Part shown: piece after piece, positions 46,082-57,119 of the stretch | Layout: each line of letters begins with the position of its first letter | Numbering within the stretch: the stretch's first letter is position 1 | The notes under the pieces: generated by a model | The model's database searches: none | Seen by the model: the letters and a program-made list of their open reading frames with translations, nothing else | What the model was told of the DNA's origin: nothing | Position numbers and translations under genes: made by a program | NCBI RefSeq assembly: GCF_000315625.1 | Contig: NW_005434517.1 | Coordinates: 58,785 to 122,784 of the forward strand | DNA length: 64,000 nt | Origin: Guillardia theta CCMP2712 | Taxonomy: Eukaryota > Cryptophyceae > Pyrenomonadales > Geminigeraceae | Reading direction: 5' to 3'

Positions 46082-47524
46082 ATGAACCCGACCAACTTTG
46101 AGCTGGCTGAAGGGTTGATCTCTTCGCGATACATCAAGCAGGCCCTTGAGGCTAGAAACAAGAGGGACAACCTGGTGAAGTCCCTGCTTTCACAGCGAAG
46201 AATGCCAGAGGACGGGTGGGATGATCAGCAGATCGTGTTCTTCCTGCAGAACCTCTCAGCCATGGACTCCAATAACTTCGTAGACAACATCGGCGTGGGA
46301 GAGCGTGAAGGCCGAATCTTTAACCGACTCGTGTCGGAAAGATACTACGGCATGAGCCACGGGGTGGGGAGGAGCGGCGACCTCACTGCCGAACAACCGA
46401 AGGCGGCAGGTTCCTCTCTGCTGGGCAAGCTCGCCAATCTCATGGTCATGGATGCTCTAAAGATAGCGGGCATGCACAACGTGAGCTCCTGCGCCGTCCT
46501 GCCTGTTGCAACCGGTATGGCCATTACCTTGTCTCTCATGGGAATCTCTTCAGCCCGTCCTGGAGCGAAGAAAGTGATCTGGCCGCGGGTGGATCAGAAG
46601 ACTTGCCTCAAGTCTCTCCTAGCCATGGGCCTGACCCCCATCATCATCGAGAACATGCTGGAAGGCGACGAAGTGGTGGCTGACATGAATGCCATCGAGC
46701 AGGCCATCATCGAGCATGGACCCGACAACATCCTGACTGTGATTGCCACGACCTCTTGCTTTGCTCCGCGTCGTCCAGAGAGGATTGTTGCCATCGCCGA
46801 GCTGTGCAAGAAGCATGAGGTGCCTCTGCTTGTCAACAACGCGTACGGATGTCAGAGTCGAGTCAACATGAAGAGCATCGCGTCAGCATGTCAGCGAGGA
46901 CGAATCGATGGAATAGTGCAGAGCACAGACAAAAACTTCATGGTACCGGTGGGAGGAGCTATCCTCGCGACGGTGAACAGAAACGACGACCTCGTGAAGG
47001 CAGTTGCCTCTCTCTATCCCGGGAGAGCTTCTTGCTCTGCCGTCCAAGACCTCTTCATCACGCTCTTGTCCATGGGACGCAGGGGATACCAGAAGCTCTT
47101 GGAGGAAAGGGAGGAGATGCTCGCGTACATGTTCTCGAAGGTCGGAGAAGTTGCGCAGCAGCATGGTGAGAGGATGTTGAACACTTCTGGCAACGGAATT
47201 TCGCTCGCCATGACGCTTGACTCCTATGTCGCCATGGTGGGGAAACCAGGCGTGAGTCAGCTTGGCAGCATGCTATTTGCGAGGTCATGCTCAGGTACAC
47301 GGGTGGTGACGTGCGTGAAAGAAGAACGAGTCGGGGGGATAGCGTTTCAAGGGTACGGCGCGCACATGAGCAACTATCCTTGCGCTTACCTCTCCTTCGC
47401 GTGCGCGATTGGCATCCAAAAGGAGGAGGTCGACCTGTTTGCAGAGCGTCTTGGCAAAACTCTAAAGGAGTTCCGTAAGAAATGCGAGAAGAAAGAGGGA
47501 GGAAAGGAGGAGAAGCAGGAGTGA
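46082..47524 (+). CDS. SEPSECS: O-phosphoseryl-tRNA(Sec) selenium transferase (SepSecS)
   Basis: This PLP enzyme converts phosphoseryl-tRNA(Sec) to selenocysteinyl-tRNA(Sec) using selenophosphate, the last step of selenocysteine formation in eukaryotes and archaea. The 480-residue product (human form about 500) is intronless. Visible signatures are YYGMSHGVGRSGDLTAEQPK (residues 88-107, the phosphate-loop region), the fold-type I core LPVATGMAITLSLM, NNAYGCQS and the Schiff-base lysine K284 in STDKNFMVPVGG. The frame is open a few codons upstream with GTG, but ATG at 46082 is the proper start. Its presence implies that this organism decodes UGA as Sec, so selenoproteins elsewhere in the genome may look truncated. 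It converges with the acylaminoacyl-peptidase gene (133 bases between stops). Confidence 0.95.
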   Translation: MNPTNFELAEGLISSRYIKQALEARNKRDNLVKSLLSQRRMPEDGWDDQQIVFFLQNLSAMDSNNFVDNIGVGEREGRIFNRLVSERYYGMSHGVGRSGDLTAEQPKAAGSSLLGKLANLMVMDALKIAGMHNVSSCAVLPVATGMAITLSLMGISSARPGAKKVIWPRVDQKTCLKSLLAMGLTPIIIENMLEGDEVVADMNAIEQAIIEHGPDNILTVIATTSCFAPRRPERIVAIAELCKKHEVPLLVNNAYGCQSRVNMKSIASACQRGRIDGIVQSTDKNFMVPVGGAILATVNRNDDLVKAVASLYPGRASCSAVQDLFITLLSMGRRGYQKLLEEREEMLAYMFSKVGEVAQQHGERMLNTSGNGISLAMTLDSYVAMVGKPGVSQLGSMLFARSCSGTRVVTCVKEERVGGIAFQGYGAHMSNYPCAYLSFACAIGIQKEEVDLFAERLGKTLKEFRKKCEKKEGGKEEKQE

Positions 47525-47657
47525 TAAGATTGGTTGAATCATTCAAGTTCCGAAAAATCTCTTCAAGAGGTCAACCACTTACCCTCCTCTAAACCCCCCC
47601 CCCCCCTCCTCCCCCCTCAACCTCCTAGCTCTCTCCTATGCCCATCTCACGGAAAAA

Positions 47658-50600
47658 TTACTGCGGCATGTTGAGCTTGCGCTTGAAGAATTTGATGATG
47701 TTGACGATCCCATCGCCCTGCATTTGTTGTCATGGGAGCCAACAGGCATAGAGAGTGAAGAGTATTGGTAGTGAAGGAGTCACAACAGGTGATATGAAGA
47801 AGAGAAAACGGACGAGGACAGCGAAGGTGACAAAAAGCAAGAGAAATAATATACCTCTCCCTTAGGAGTCTCGGCAAGACCATGTGTGTGTTTGTCATAC
47901 CACAACCTGCTGCCGTGTGACTTGAAGTCTCCACTTTCTCTTCCTCCCCTCAACTTCCCCCTACCACTGCTCCACTAACATGTTTGTCTCCTGCCACCGA
48001 CCTCAAATTGTACTATCCTCGCTACCACGGGCACCTCATCGTCTGTCTTACATTTCCACGTCTGCTCCTCGCTCCTTCAGCGCAAAATAATACTCCTTGC
48101 TCTGAAACGGCGGAACCTGCGCATTGCTTACCCCCGCCAGCACATGCTGCACACGCGCATCATCCTTACCCTTCGATCATCTCCTCCCACGAGCAGCAGC
48201 ACGGGACCAGACACGTTGGAAACATGCGCCATCGGCGACATGCTGAAGGCCTTGGACTGCATTACACTCAATTTTCAGTCTCTTTCACTCATACCACTCG
48301 TGCTTTCCTCTCGTGTTCTCCTCATTGTCCCTCCTCCAACTTGTCTGCATGCATGCTAACTCCTACAGTACTCACGTATTGCTCAGCACTTGGTTGGGCG
48401 AAGCACGCCTCCATGCCGATCTCTGTGTAGCACCTGTCCTGCTGTCAGTACAAGAATTCTCCTTGCCCCTGGTCCATGCCCGCGCGTCCACACTCGTCGC
48501 CTCCTCTCCCTGTCCTTCCTCAAATTCACTCTACCCATCTCTCTTTCGGATTGGTAATGAAATTTGTTTTCTCCTCCACCTCCTCGTTTCTGTGATTCGA
48601 CTCTCTCACTTCCTGCCACCCCTTCCCTTTTGTGCTCTTCCTTGCTGTATTTTCCTCTCCTCTCACTCGTTGCTTTGCCTCTTACCAGTCTGGGATGTCG
48701 GTAGCTCCGAACATGGTGGCAACATTCGTTACAGGATTTCTGACAGCCGCAGCTTTGAACATTGAAGGAAACCTGTCGAAGAGTGAGACACGCCGAAAAA
48801 GAGGAACGAGGATATGATTGAGCTTAATCACATCTGATGTTATCACTAGGACGCTCAGTATCGATCATACTCACTGTGCCAGCAGGTGCAGCGACAAGAA
48901 TCCCCCGTGCGATCCGCCGCAAACCACGACCTGAAGAGGAAGGTGAGGAAGTAAAGAGTGAAGTAACGCCTCACTCGGTCCCGATCAAGATGTGGATATC
49001 GCCGCAGGACCTGCATGCGTGGTGAGGCTCAGCCTTGCCACCTGGTTCCAGCTACCTCCTCAGTCGCATGAAGCATGTCGTCCACGTCCTGTCTGTTGTG
49101 ATGGTCAGAAGTGACCTCTCTCTTTGACGAAGCATCTTTACCTGCCAATCTTCCCGCACAATGACTCAATGTGATCTTGACCGTAACTGAAGGTTACAGG
49201 AGATCGATAGAAAAGCATAGATGTTAAAAGCGCAACACATTCAAGGTTGGTTCTCACCCTGATGATCCTCTGTAGTTGACACTCAAGACCGCAAATCCCT
49301 CCAAAGCCCAGAACAAAAGCCTAAGTCAAGTATCAATGCTCCGGTTCCTCTTGCCCTAGCTCACTCCTTTTCTCTCCTCCCAGCTCCCTGCCTCCCTCCC
49401 CTCTCCTCCTCTTTCGTTGGGCTTACGAGGGATAGAAGTCTTGCACGGCGTTTACGTGTGGGCCACCGTGAGGAAAGACAATGAGAGGTGTCTTGCTGTC
49501 GGAGAGAGGATAGTTGGAGTTGCTCTGCTGGGAGATGAGAGAGCTTTGCGAGGATTTTCAACATCGTCACCTTATTTAGATTCTCAATGTCAACGAAGAT
49601 TGACTCGTAAAAACCTGATGACATGTCAATATTTAGTGTCGCTCCTCCTTCGGTATGTTTGTGATGCACGTTCCCGTTTACTGTCTTTTCTCTTTCGTTC
49701 CTCACGTGACCCACATCTTCCTCCCTTACCCTCCATCCCGTCTGTCTGCGGGGCTTGCATCGCAATCAGCTCCCACTGACACGCTCAACGTCATTCCACG
49801 AGGACATGCTTGATCGCACACCTTGATTGTGCTGATGTTAGAGGCGTAAGGAGAAGCCCCGCTGCTGATCTGCCAATGTTTGCAATCTTGAGAGCGATCG
49901 TCAGCTTGGAACTTGATCAAAAACGCTTGGTGAGGCCTACAAGCCTCGTCAGTAGAGAATCCCAAAGCCAATCGGTTCTTGACCTTGAAATAGACCCATG
50001 AGCGGCCAGAATGAAATCATTCCGCATGTCAAGAAACGTCCAGGAGCCTATCTCATCGCAGTCGTTGCCGATCTTAATCTTCTTCACACCCTGCGAAAAC
50101 ATCACAAGCAGAGGCGAAGGGGAAATCTTGACCTCTGTTCCCGACGCTTCAGTGTCGATTGACAGCAGGACTCTACGCGACTTCCATTCTGCAGGTGAAG
50201 AGAGAGCATGTCAGGAATAAACATCCCTGAAAAGAGCTTTACCGCTTTGAAGGATCAGATGTCGCGAGTCACTTGCCCACACCCTCCGCAAGCTTGTCAG
50301 GCCATGATCAGAAACTTCACGAGCTGCTACCGAGAAGGAAGTTGTTCAACAGGCAGGAAAAGTCCGGGAAATTCATCAACGGAGTTGGGAAGGCCAACAA
50401 TGCCGACGACAATTCTTCGCTCAAGTTGTCCCGCTCCCTCTGGAGGCCATCGAGCAACCAACACCGACGAGCTCGAGTAGTGAGCTGAGCTTCTTGCTGC
50501 ATTCATATACATCATCTTCTTTCCATCGTCACTGAACCTCGGGCTGTTCCAATGGTCAGTTGCTTCCATCTCATCCGTTTCAAAACCGTTTGCAGCCCTA

Positions 50601-51842
50601 AACCCTAAACCCTATGACACCCCAACCTCCATTCTCAGATCATCCATTGCAATCTGAGTTGACCTCTGCCCTTCTAATTCTTTCAATCACATTGCTCCCC
50701 AAGATTTCGCGCTCAAATCCTCTCCCTGTCCTCCGACTTCTCACCTTCGAGCTGCCCAGTCTTCGTCGCCCGTCAACCATCTCACTGGATTTCTCGAGCT
50801 CGCCGGCGTCGTGCTGGAAGTTCGCTGCCCTTGCGGAGCTCCTCGCGTAGCTTCGGAAGAGAAGAATGGAGCTATGGCCAGGCCGATCTTCGACTTCCGT
50901 GTGTTGTAGAAACGAAGCCCAAGCCGCCTTGGAGTTGTCTAAAGGGAGAACATGAGCTGAGGGTACAGGAGAACGCAGAGTACGAGATGGAGATGAAAGG
51001 ATTCAAGGTGTTTCAGAGAGATATAGCGAAACAAGAATGCGATGGAAGAGAAATGAGCACCTGAAACCCAACGAAAACAATGCCAGTAGAGTCAGGAGTC
51101 CAAACGGCTTGACCAGCTGCGAAGTCAGCCGGGATGCCGTCGACAGGTTTGACCTGTGAGAAGCGAAGTCTTAGATCTGAGGAAAAACAGAGAGGAAGCA
51201 TGCCTCTTCACTAGCAATGTGCAGGACAAAGAGACGGGCCTTGCTCTTACCCACTGACAGCTCCCCCCAGTCATCCTCGAACACAAACTCTCTTCCTCTC
51301 CCATTGTCCTCTCCGTTGCCTCCTTGCTTCGCAGGAAAGAAGGAGGAGCTTTTGGCTTTTTTCTCCTCAGCCGCGTACAGAAGCATGGTCTCCTCCTTAT
51401 TCCACGACAGACATGCGAAACTGTCGGCGACGTTGATAGGGCCATGCAGCTCACCGTAGGAGGACACGGAGAGCAAGAGGGCGTGTCGGTCCCATATCTC
51501 GATGCTCTGCTCCTTGACCCCCTTCACGTCTCGCACCCTGACCATCGCGACTAGCTTGCCGGAGGGCGAGACTGACATGCTCAAAACATCTCGCAGATCC
51601 GTTGGGAAAGCATCACAAGAGTAGGTAACCGGAGACGAGGACGAAGGGGAGGAAGGAGGCGAATATGAGGGAAGAAAGGTAGCGAGATGAGATCTCTGCT
51701 CGTCATTCTTCATATCCTTTTGGTTTCTCCTCATCATGATGGTGGGAAATTCGTTTCCATCTGAGATCAGATAACCACCTGTAATGCTTGGGATCGAGAC
51801 AAGGTTGGAGTACAGCTTCTCTGACGGCATCTTGTCAGCCAT
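47658..51842 (-). CDS. APEH: Acylaminoacyl-peptidase (acyl-peptide hydrolase, S9C)
   Basis: This enzyme removes N-acylated residues from blocked peptides. About fourteen small exons follow the known protein order. The N-terminal propeller includes SMSVSPSGKLVAMVR, FACLSWNKEETMLLY, AGQAVWTPDSTGIVFVGF, RRLGLRFYNTRKSKI and SPRFSDDGKKMMYM. The hydrolase domain includes TPLIVFPHGGPH, EGFAVLSVNYRGSSG and GYGQDHIESLCGKIG. The nucleophile lies in GGSHGGF (exon 48875-48930), followed by VRNPVTNVATMFGATDIPDW, the Asp in LLLVGGDDRRVPP and the His in DKHTHGL, and it ends KLNMPQ/TAA. ATG at 51842 gives a start like the cytosolic enzyme. The frame is open further upstream to 51992 with a hydrophobic then Ser/Arg-rich, leader-like sequence that lacks an ATG, so an upstream leader exon may exist. 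Two CCCTAAA repeats lie in an intron at about 50596. Confidence 0.9.
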
Positions 51843-51992
51843 GGAAATGCGCTGGAATGTTGAGTGCCGTCTGCAAGATGCGCGACAAGACACCCGTGAC
51901 GAAAACGTTCGGAGAGTGGCAGGAGACGGAGGATGAAATCCTTGCACTGAGAAGATCCCAATGCCTAGGAGCAGAACTTTCCGAACAGTCAA

Positions 51993-52630
51993 GGAGTTGG
52001 AAATCCTCAGATCGATGCTGCAATCAACGCTTTCAATCAGGGCATGAGATCAGAAACAAACAGCGACCATCTTTCACGTTTGCCTACTCGATGACCTTCG
52101 TCACAAGGCCCATGTGCCCCTTACTACCTTTTTGCTCGCTGTCACGTCGAAACGTTCTCTTTCTATTATTTCATCTCTTCTATTACTCCCTCTCCTCGGA
52201 TGCTGCTCTCGACCACAACTTCTTGTCTTGACTGCAATCTTCATCATTCTCACGCCTATACACGTCTTTCCTTCAGGTCCATCAGCTTGCATCTTCTTGG
52301 AGTGTGGTGTGATAACCATCGCTGTTGTTGGGGATGCTCGTGAAAGTTTAATTATCTGGCACTCTTCTCCTTCCTCCTCCTTGTTCTAACTCCTACTCTC
52401 CCCCTCGCTGTCCTGCTCTCTGCGCTGCTTCTTTGTTCCTCTCGACATCCTCTGCGATCAGCATTGACCATTTCCTCGTCTTTCACTCACCCCATTCTAA
52501 CCACCTCCAACCTTCTTGTACTAATTTTAATTAACTAAACCCTTTCTAAACCCTCCTACCCCTGGATCTCTATAGCAAATATAGCGGGCAAATAGGGTAC
52601 CAGCTTCCCCTGCCCTCGTTACGGGGCCAC
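51993..52630. other. Intergenic region between divergent APEH and IDI genes
   Basis: CT-rich DNA without a supported gene; short ORFs here are pyrimidine-tract artefacts. It should carry both promoters. Two TATAGC-like words occur near 52570-52580, about 50-60 bases before the IDI start codon. Confidence 0.35.
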
Positions 52631-53623
52631 ATGGCCAGTAGAGCCATGCTCACTTTTATCGCCGCCAGCATGGCAGGGGTGCGAGTGGGAGCATGGCAGA
52701 TGCCGAACTTAGGATCTATGGCTACCCAACAAGCTCTCAGGTGCAGACTTGAACATGCAGGATCGTTGCGCCCCCTTATCAACTCCAAGGTGAAGATTTG
52801 TGACAGTGGGCTTGACGTATTGAGCTGCTGGCAGATGTATGCTAGAGTCCTACCTCAGCCGACGCCAAAACTTCTTCCTACGATCCGCTCATCTTGTGTT
52901 GTAAGGATGATGAGCAGCTCCACAAAGATGCAGTACGACCAAGAGCAGCTGAGACTGCTAGACTCTGACGAGTGCATCATTGTGAATGACAAGGACGAGG
53001 TTCTTGGGCATGGCTCAAAGAAGTACTGTCATTTGATGGAAAACATCTCTGCAGGCAAAGCTCTTCACCGTGCATTCAGTATCTTTCTATTCAATGGCAG
53101 AGGCGAGCTACTACTTCAGAAACGATCCAGTGATAAGATTCTCTTTCCGAATCGCTGGACCAACACGTGTTGCAGCCATCCCTTGTACAACAGTGAGGAG
53201 ATGGATGATCCTGCTACTGCTGATGCCAAGGGCGTAAAGCAAGCAGCTGTACGGAAGCTTGAGCACGAGCTTGGGATCAGACAGGGGCAAGTGAAAAAGG
53301 AGGACCTGTCCTACCTGACTAGAATCGTTTACAAGGCAGCAGTAGGGGAAGATGACAAATGGGGAGAGCATGAGGTGGACTACATCTTGGTTGCAAAGGC
53401 TGATGTTGAATGCGTCTTGAATCCAAACGAAGTGTCCGAGATCAAGTATCTCAACAAGGCAGAGCTGAACGCGCTTCTAGACGCTGAAGATAAAGGAGAA
53501 ATCATGCTGTCACCCTGGTTCAAAGCCATCGCACAAAGGTGGCTACCTGTCTGGTGGGATGCTGTGCTCAAGGATGAGGTAGAGAAGGTTAAAGACGTCG
53601 AGACGATCCATATCTTAAGTTGA
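52631..53623 (+). CDS. IDI1: Isopentenyl-diphosphate delta-isomerase type 1
   Basis: This enzyme interconverts IPP and DMAPP, the isoprenoid building blocks. The 330-residue intronless ORF has the Nudix-like IDI core from about residue 105: RAFSIFLFN (148-156), the catalytic-Cys motif TNTCCSHPL (177-185), GVKQAAVRKLEHELGI (201-216, with Glu metal ligands), the catalytic Glu region EHEVDYIL (246-253) and the SPWFK...W end. The first about 95 residues are extra compared with a minimal IDI. They start with a short hydrophobic stretch (MLTFIAASMAGV) and are rich in Ser, Arg and Gln, consistent with an organelle leader, probably plastid, where the MEP pathway needs IDI. The first ATG is used; later in-frame ATGs at MMSSSTKMQY could give a shorter cytosolic form. 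It converges with the next gene, 169 bases between stops. Confidence 0.95.
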   Translation: MASRAMLTFIAASMAGVRVGAWQMPNLGSMATQQALRCRLEHAGSLRPLINSKVKICDSGLDVLSCWQMYARVLPQPTPKLLPTIRSSCVVRMMSSSTKMQYDQEQLRLLDSDECIIVNDKDEVLGHGSKKYCHLMENISAGKALHRAFSIFLFNGRGELLLQKRSSDKILFPNRWTNTCCSHPLYNSEEMDDPATADAKGVKQAAVRKLEHELGIRQGQVKKEDLSYLTRIVYKAAVGEDDKWGEHEVDYILVAKADVECVLNPNEVSEIKYLNKAELNALLDAEDKGEIMLSPWFKAIAQRWLPVWWDAVLKDEVEKVKDVETIHILS

Positions 53624-53792
53624 GCTTGAGCTGCTGCAGCTTTGATGTAATTTATTTGATGAAAATCAAACAGCAGAAATTTCTGCCGACTCAAAGTGTT
53701 GTTATGATCATATCCTGAAGGAAAAATTGCCATGTATTTTCATGGGAAAAGGGTACGATTTTACATTCTGATATCGGTGTTGCAACATACCT

Positions 53793-54779
53793 TTATACTT
53801 TTACAGAGCATGCATTGCTCATCGTTGTTTCAAGGGGTCGATGAAATGTTAGAGTACACGAGACTGGGTAATGGTCGCTTAGCAAGTCAGTTTCACTGTC
53901 TCGCACGGGAGCTGCTTTACTGGCATGCAGAGTTTTGCTCGAAAGGATCGAGTTGACAAGGATGTAGTCAAGTCTCATCTTGGCAGCGTGCATGTCATCC
54001 GTGTAAATTCTTGTTGGAACAGTCGCCTGCTCAGAGCAATCGCTCTCCTCCCCTGCTCCCACTCCCAGGTACATGTCGGTGAAGCTGGACTCCAGCAGTT
54101 CGATAGGTCGATAGTCGAGAAACTCTGTGCCATTGGCAACACGGAGGAACTTCCTTGCGAGACGCTGGTCGCCTCTAAATCGTTGGACAAGCTCTCCATG
54201 ATGCTGGGCGTCTCGAGGAGAAAGAGAGTTTAGATCTCCTAGCAGAACTAGAGGGACTCCGTCCTCAGAGAGCCCCCGAGCGATGCGGATGATCTCTTCA
54301 CATTCTTTCAAGCGCGTCAAGCTATCTCTTGGCGACAGGTGACAAACCAGAAAATGAATGCCTTCAACTTCGACATGAAGCAAGCCATGATGAAATGGTT
54401 CTTCGGTAATCATGGATACGACCCGGATAGGCTTCTGTGATAAAAATCCAATATGATAACCTGTTCTACATGGCATCAAAACATGGTGAATGTTTCGACA
54501 GTGTCCAAGGAAGTGATTGAGTCGCCATTCTGTATCCCATCCATTGCACTCATTCATCGCTACCACGCCAAGATCAATGCTGTTGTTGTCTGTGCTGAAA
54601 CAATTTTGCACCATCCATGAAGCAAGGCGCTCGAGTCTTTCCTTATCACCTCCTCCCTCAAAGATGTTGTAGGTTGTCACCTTCATGACATGTCCCTTTA
54701 CACACTGCTGATCAATTTGACTCCCTTGAACTTCACCAAGACCAAGAAGACTTGCCACTAGCATGATCAACCCGAACAT
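53793..54779 (-). CDS. Secreted endonuclease/exonuclease/phosphatase-fold protein
   Basis: The 328-residue product starts with a signal peptide (MFGLIMLVASLLGLGEVQG) and continues as a DNase I-like fold: TYNIFEGGG (motif Asn), VVAMNEC (metal Glu), FLVCHLSPRD (His), LLGDLNSLSP (Asp/Asn), KMRLDYILVN and LSDHYPVSC (the terminal Asp-His). All catalytic positions of the EEP superfamily are present, so it should be an active Mg-dependent phosphodiesterase. The substrate (nucleic acid, phosphoinositide or sphingomyelin) cannot be told. ATG at 54779 is chosen because the frame upstream has only TTG starts. It is intronless. Confidence 0.85.
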   Translation of the reverse strand: MFGLIMLVASLLGLGEVQGSQIDQQCVKGHVMKVTTYNIFEGGGDKERLERLASWMVQNCFSTDNNSIDLGVVAMNECNGWDTEWRLNHFLGHCRNIHHVLMPCRTGYHIGFLSQKPIRVVSMITEEPFHHGLLHVEVEGIHFLVCHLSPRDSLTRLKECEEIIRIARGLSEDGVPLVLLGDLNSLSPRDAQHHGELVQRFRGDQRLARKFLRVANGTEFLDYRPIELLESSFTDMYLGVGAGEESDCSEQATVPTRIYTDDMHAAKMRLDYILVNSILSSKTLHASKAAPVRDSETDLLSDHYPVSCTLTFHRPLETTMSNACSVKV

Positions 54780-54859
54780 CTGAATCAGGTTATTGACGAG
54801 CAAACAAACCCTCGTCAAACAAAAAGGAGGACGAGGGTCTAGTATCGGTATCCCTATGG

Positions 54860-54876
54860 CCGCCTATATAAACCCT
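54860..54876 (-). promoter_or_regulatory. TATA-like box upstream of the EEP gene
   Basis: A CTATATAAA/TTTATATAG element lies about 85 bases upstream of the EEP start codon. Spacing is reasonable for a core promoter, but the motif alone is weak evidence. Confidence 0.3.
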
Positions 54877-55019
54877 GGGATTGGGGGCGCCGCAGCGGTA
54901 TATGAAAATCCAGGATCGTCGATTAGCGCTTTTGATTACCGGTACTTTTGAGTGCGTATATACGGGTACTTGTCCTCGCACAGAAGCACCCTTTTACCCC
55001 GATTATCATTAAGTGAATA

Positions 55020-55470
55020 GGGGGTGGGGTATTTGAATTGGCATGGGCGGCAACCTTCAAGGCCACCCCACTCCCCTCGAAACTTTTAAAAGACGACATG
55101 TTTTAAAAGGCTGCGAAAACGTTTTAGAAAGATACGAATAATCATAAAACAGATATAAATTGGAAACACAGTAGAAAAGACTTAGAAATTCAATATAAAT
55201 GTTGGAAAGTATTTTGTAAATGATTCAAATTCATTGTGTACCGTGTTTCTTGGTTTGGTACAAGAATGAAGCCACCGGGTCCTTTTCTGCTAGTGCTTTG
55301 ACAAATAAGGGGTAGGGTAGTCCCCCCTGTTCCCCTGATCCCACCCCACCCATCCCTATTTCAGAGATTTGAATTTTTCCCAGAGGCCAGTTGCCACGGC
55401 ACTGATTGAGAGACATGTCTCTAAGATCTGGAAATTTACCAAATAATTTCAACATTGAAACATTGATTAA
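55020..55470. other. Intergenic, start of the subtelomeric zone
   Basis: AT-rich DNA with repeated TTTTAAAAG words at about 55085 and 55100 and no supported gene on either strand. Confidence 0.35.
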
Positions 55471-55564
55471 CCATGTCAGGACCAAATATATCAAATCCGT
55501 CATCCCCACCTTTGCATGGAAGTTCGTGCAGACGTCGCAAACCAACCACCCTGGATGATGAATT

Positions 55565-56560
55565 TTGCTCACCTGGGAGTTTCTGTCAAGACGAGAGGGC
55601 TTCCTCTATAAACAAGGAAAATGGCAGGGACAACCTAATGTCAATGCTTGCCTGAAGGCCATAGGTTTGAAAAGAGATCATTTGTCCAATTCAAATCTTT
55701 GTAACACCTGGGATGCAGGTAGATCTCCTGAGTTGTTGCTTCGAATCTTACTAGAGTCTGAGGAGCAGAGAGGTTTTAGTCATCATGTGGATGAAGCCAT
55801 ACGCGAAGCGATTATTTCCCCTGACTCCGATGAACCAAACCCGGCTTGTTACCGTACGATTCTAACAAAGATCCAAAAGTGAAAATAGCGATTCTGAAGA
55901 AGATCCAGGGTGACACTGATGAGGAGATGTGGTCACGAAGAAGGTAGATCGGCAATTTGCATCACACAAGGCCAATTTTCGAGTGAAATGGGGACATTTT
56001 GCTGATCTATTACACCGCCAGAGTGAGGATGACTCTGCTGGGGGAGAGGAAGCGGCCGAGGGGCCGCGAAAGCAGAACTTCCGAAGTGCAAAACTTCGAA
56101 ATACGATAGCCTTACGTTCTTCTTTAAAAAATGAACTTGCCACGAATAAGGAGCTTCATAACTTCCTGAAACCTGTGGTCAGACAAATGATGGCTACCCC
56201 ACGGGAAGCAGCAGTTGCCCTCACAGCAAAGGTATAACGAAATCGCAGTACCAAGGATTCTGTCGTGCAAACGATAGCATGGCTGGCTGCTTTGTTCCTT
56301 TGCCAAAAATATCACAGGTAAGAGTGGATGGTGGGACTCATGGTCTCGGCCTTCAAGGCTTCAACTTGTCGAAGAGTGGATTGATATCTTCAACCTTCAC
56401 GGGAAACACAACGCCTTGTTGTCACGATCAATGGAGGCTATGACTGTGCAACAATGACATTATCAACTGGCAATCCTAAGAAGGCAACTGAAGTCACCAT
56501 TTCCATTTTGTTTCAGGAAAACATCGGAGAGAGGAAAGAAAACATGAGCCGTTGATGAAG
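55565..56560 (+). pseudogene. Decayed ORF cluster of unknown family
   Basis: Successive frames at 55565-55882, 55929-56240 and about 56430-56555 each have protein-like composition (GFLYKQGKWQGQPNVN; RVKWGHFADLLHRQSEDD; YDCATMTLSTGNPKKATEV) but are separated by stops and frame changes without clear splice sites. They look like pieces of one former gene, perhaps a repeated subtelomeric gene or a transposon protein. No domain is recognised. Confidence 0.35.
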
Positions 56561-56871
56561 TCGTCCCCAGAAACTTGCTGAGCATGGTGAGTTGGTTCAA
56601 TTTGGAACCGGGGCAAAGCAAGAGAATTACAAATGATTTGGTTCCTTGCGGACTTGCAGGGCTCCAAGACCACTGCTACCTTATATGGCTGCTCTGAGGA
56701 AGCCGTCTACCGCCGGGGGGACCCCTCCTCGCCTCCGTGCTCGCCTGTTCTGCCAGTATCGAGCACAAATGGGCTCAGCAGCTCTCCTCGTGGGTGCTCT
56801 GCGCTTAGTACGTCTCCTTCTCGTGAGGACGGCAGCGCGCTGCTGCTGCTCCGCGCCATCCCTCGGCGTTC

Positions 56872-56998
56872 CCTCCCTGGTCTTGCGAAGTTGGTTTTAT
56901 TAGCGAATAGGGCAGCCGCGCAAAGCTGGCGTTCCCTCCCTGGTCTTGCGAACTGAGTTGGTTAGCGTAGGTAGGGTAGCTACGCCGCGCAAAACTGC
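56872..56998. repeat. Tandem duplication of a 60-70-bp unit
   Basis: GGCGTTCCCTCCCTGGTCTT followed by GCGAA...GTTGGTT...AGCG...AGGG occurs twice in succession (from 56866 and 56928), ending in CCGCGCAAA in each copy. It lies in the 5' flank of the gene at 57120. Confidence 0.7.
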
Positions 56999-57119
56999 CT
57001 TTTTGGTCTTTCTAGTCTTTTGGCTGAGGCGGATGCTTTCTTGCTATGCCTACTTTTTTTTGCGTGCTCCTGCCTACCCTTCCATTGAGTAAATTCTAAA
57101 TCTGAAAAAATCTGCCGCC

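Noticed and set aside
50590..50615. Second interstitial telomere site (CCCTAAACCCTAAA)
   Set aside because: Only two units, within an APEH intron and in the opposite orientation; too short to infer a telomere event.
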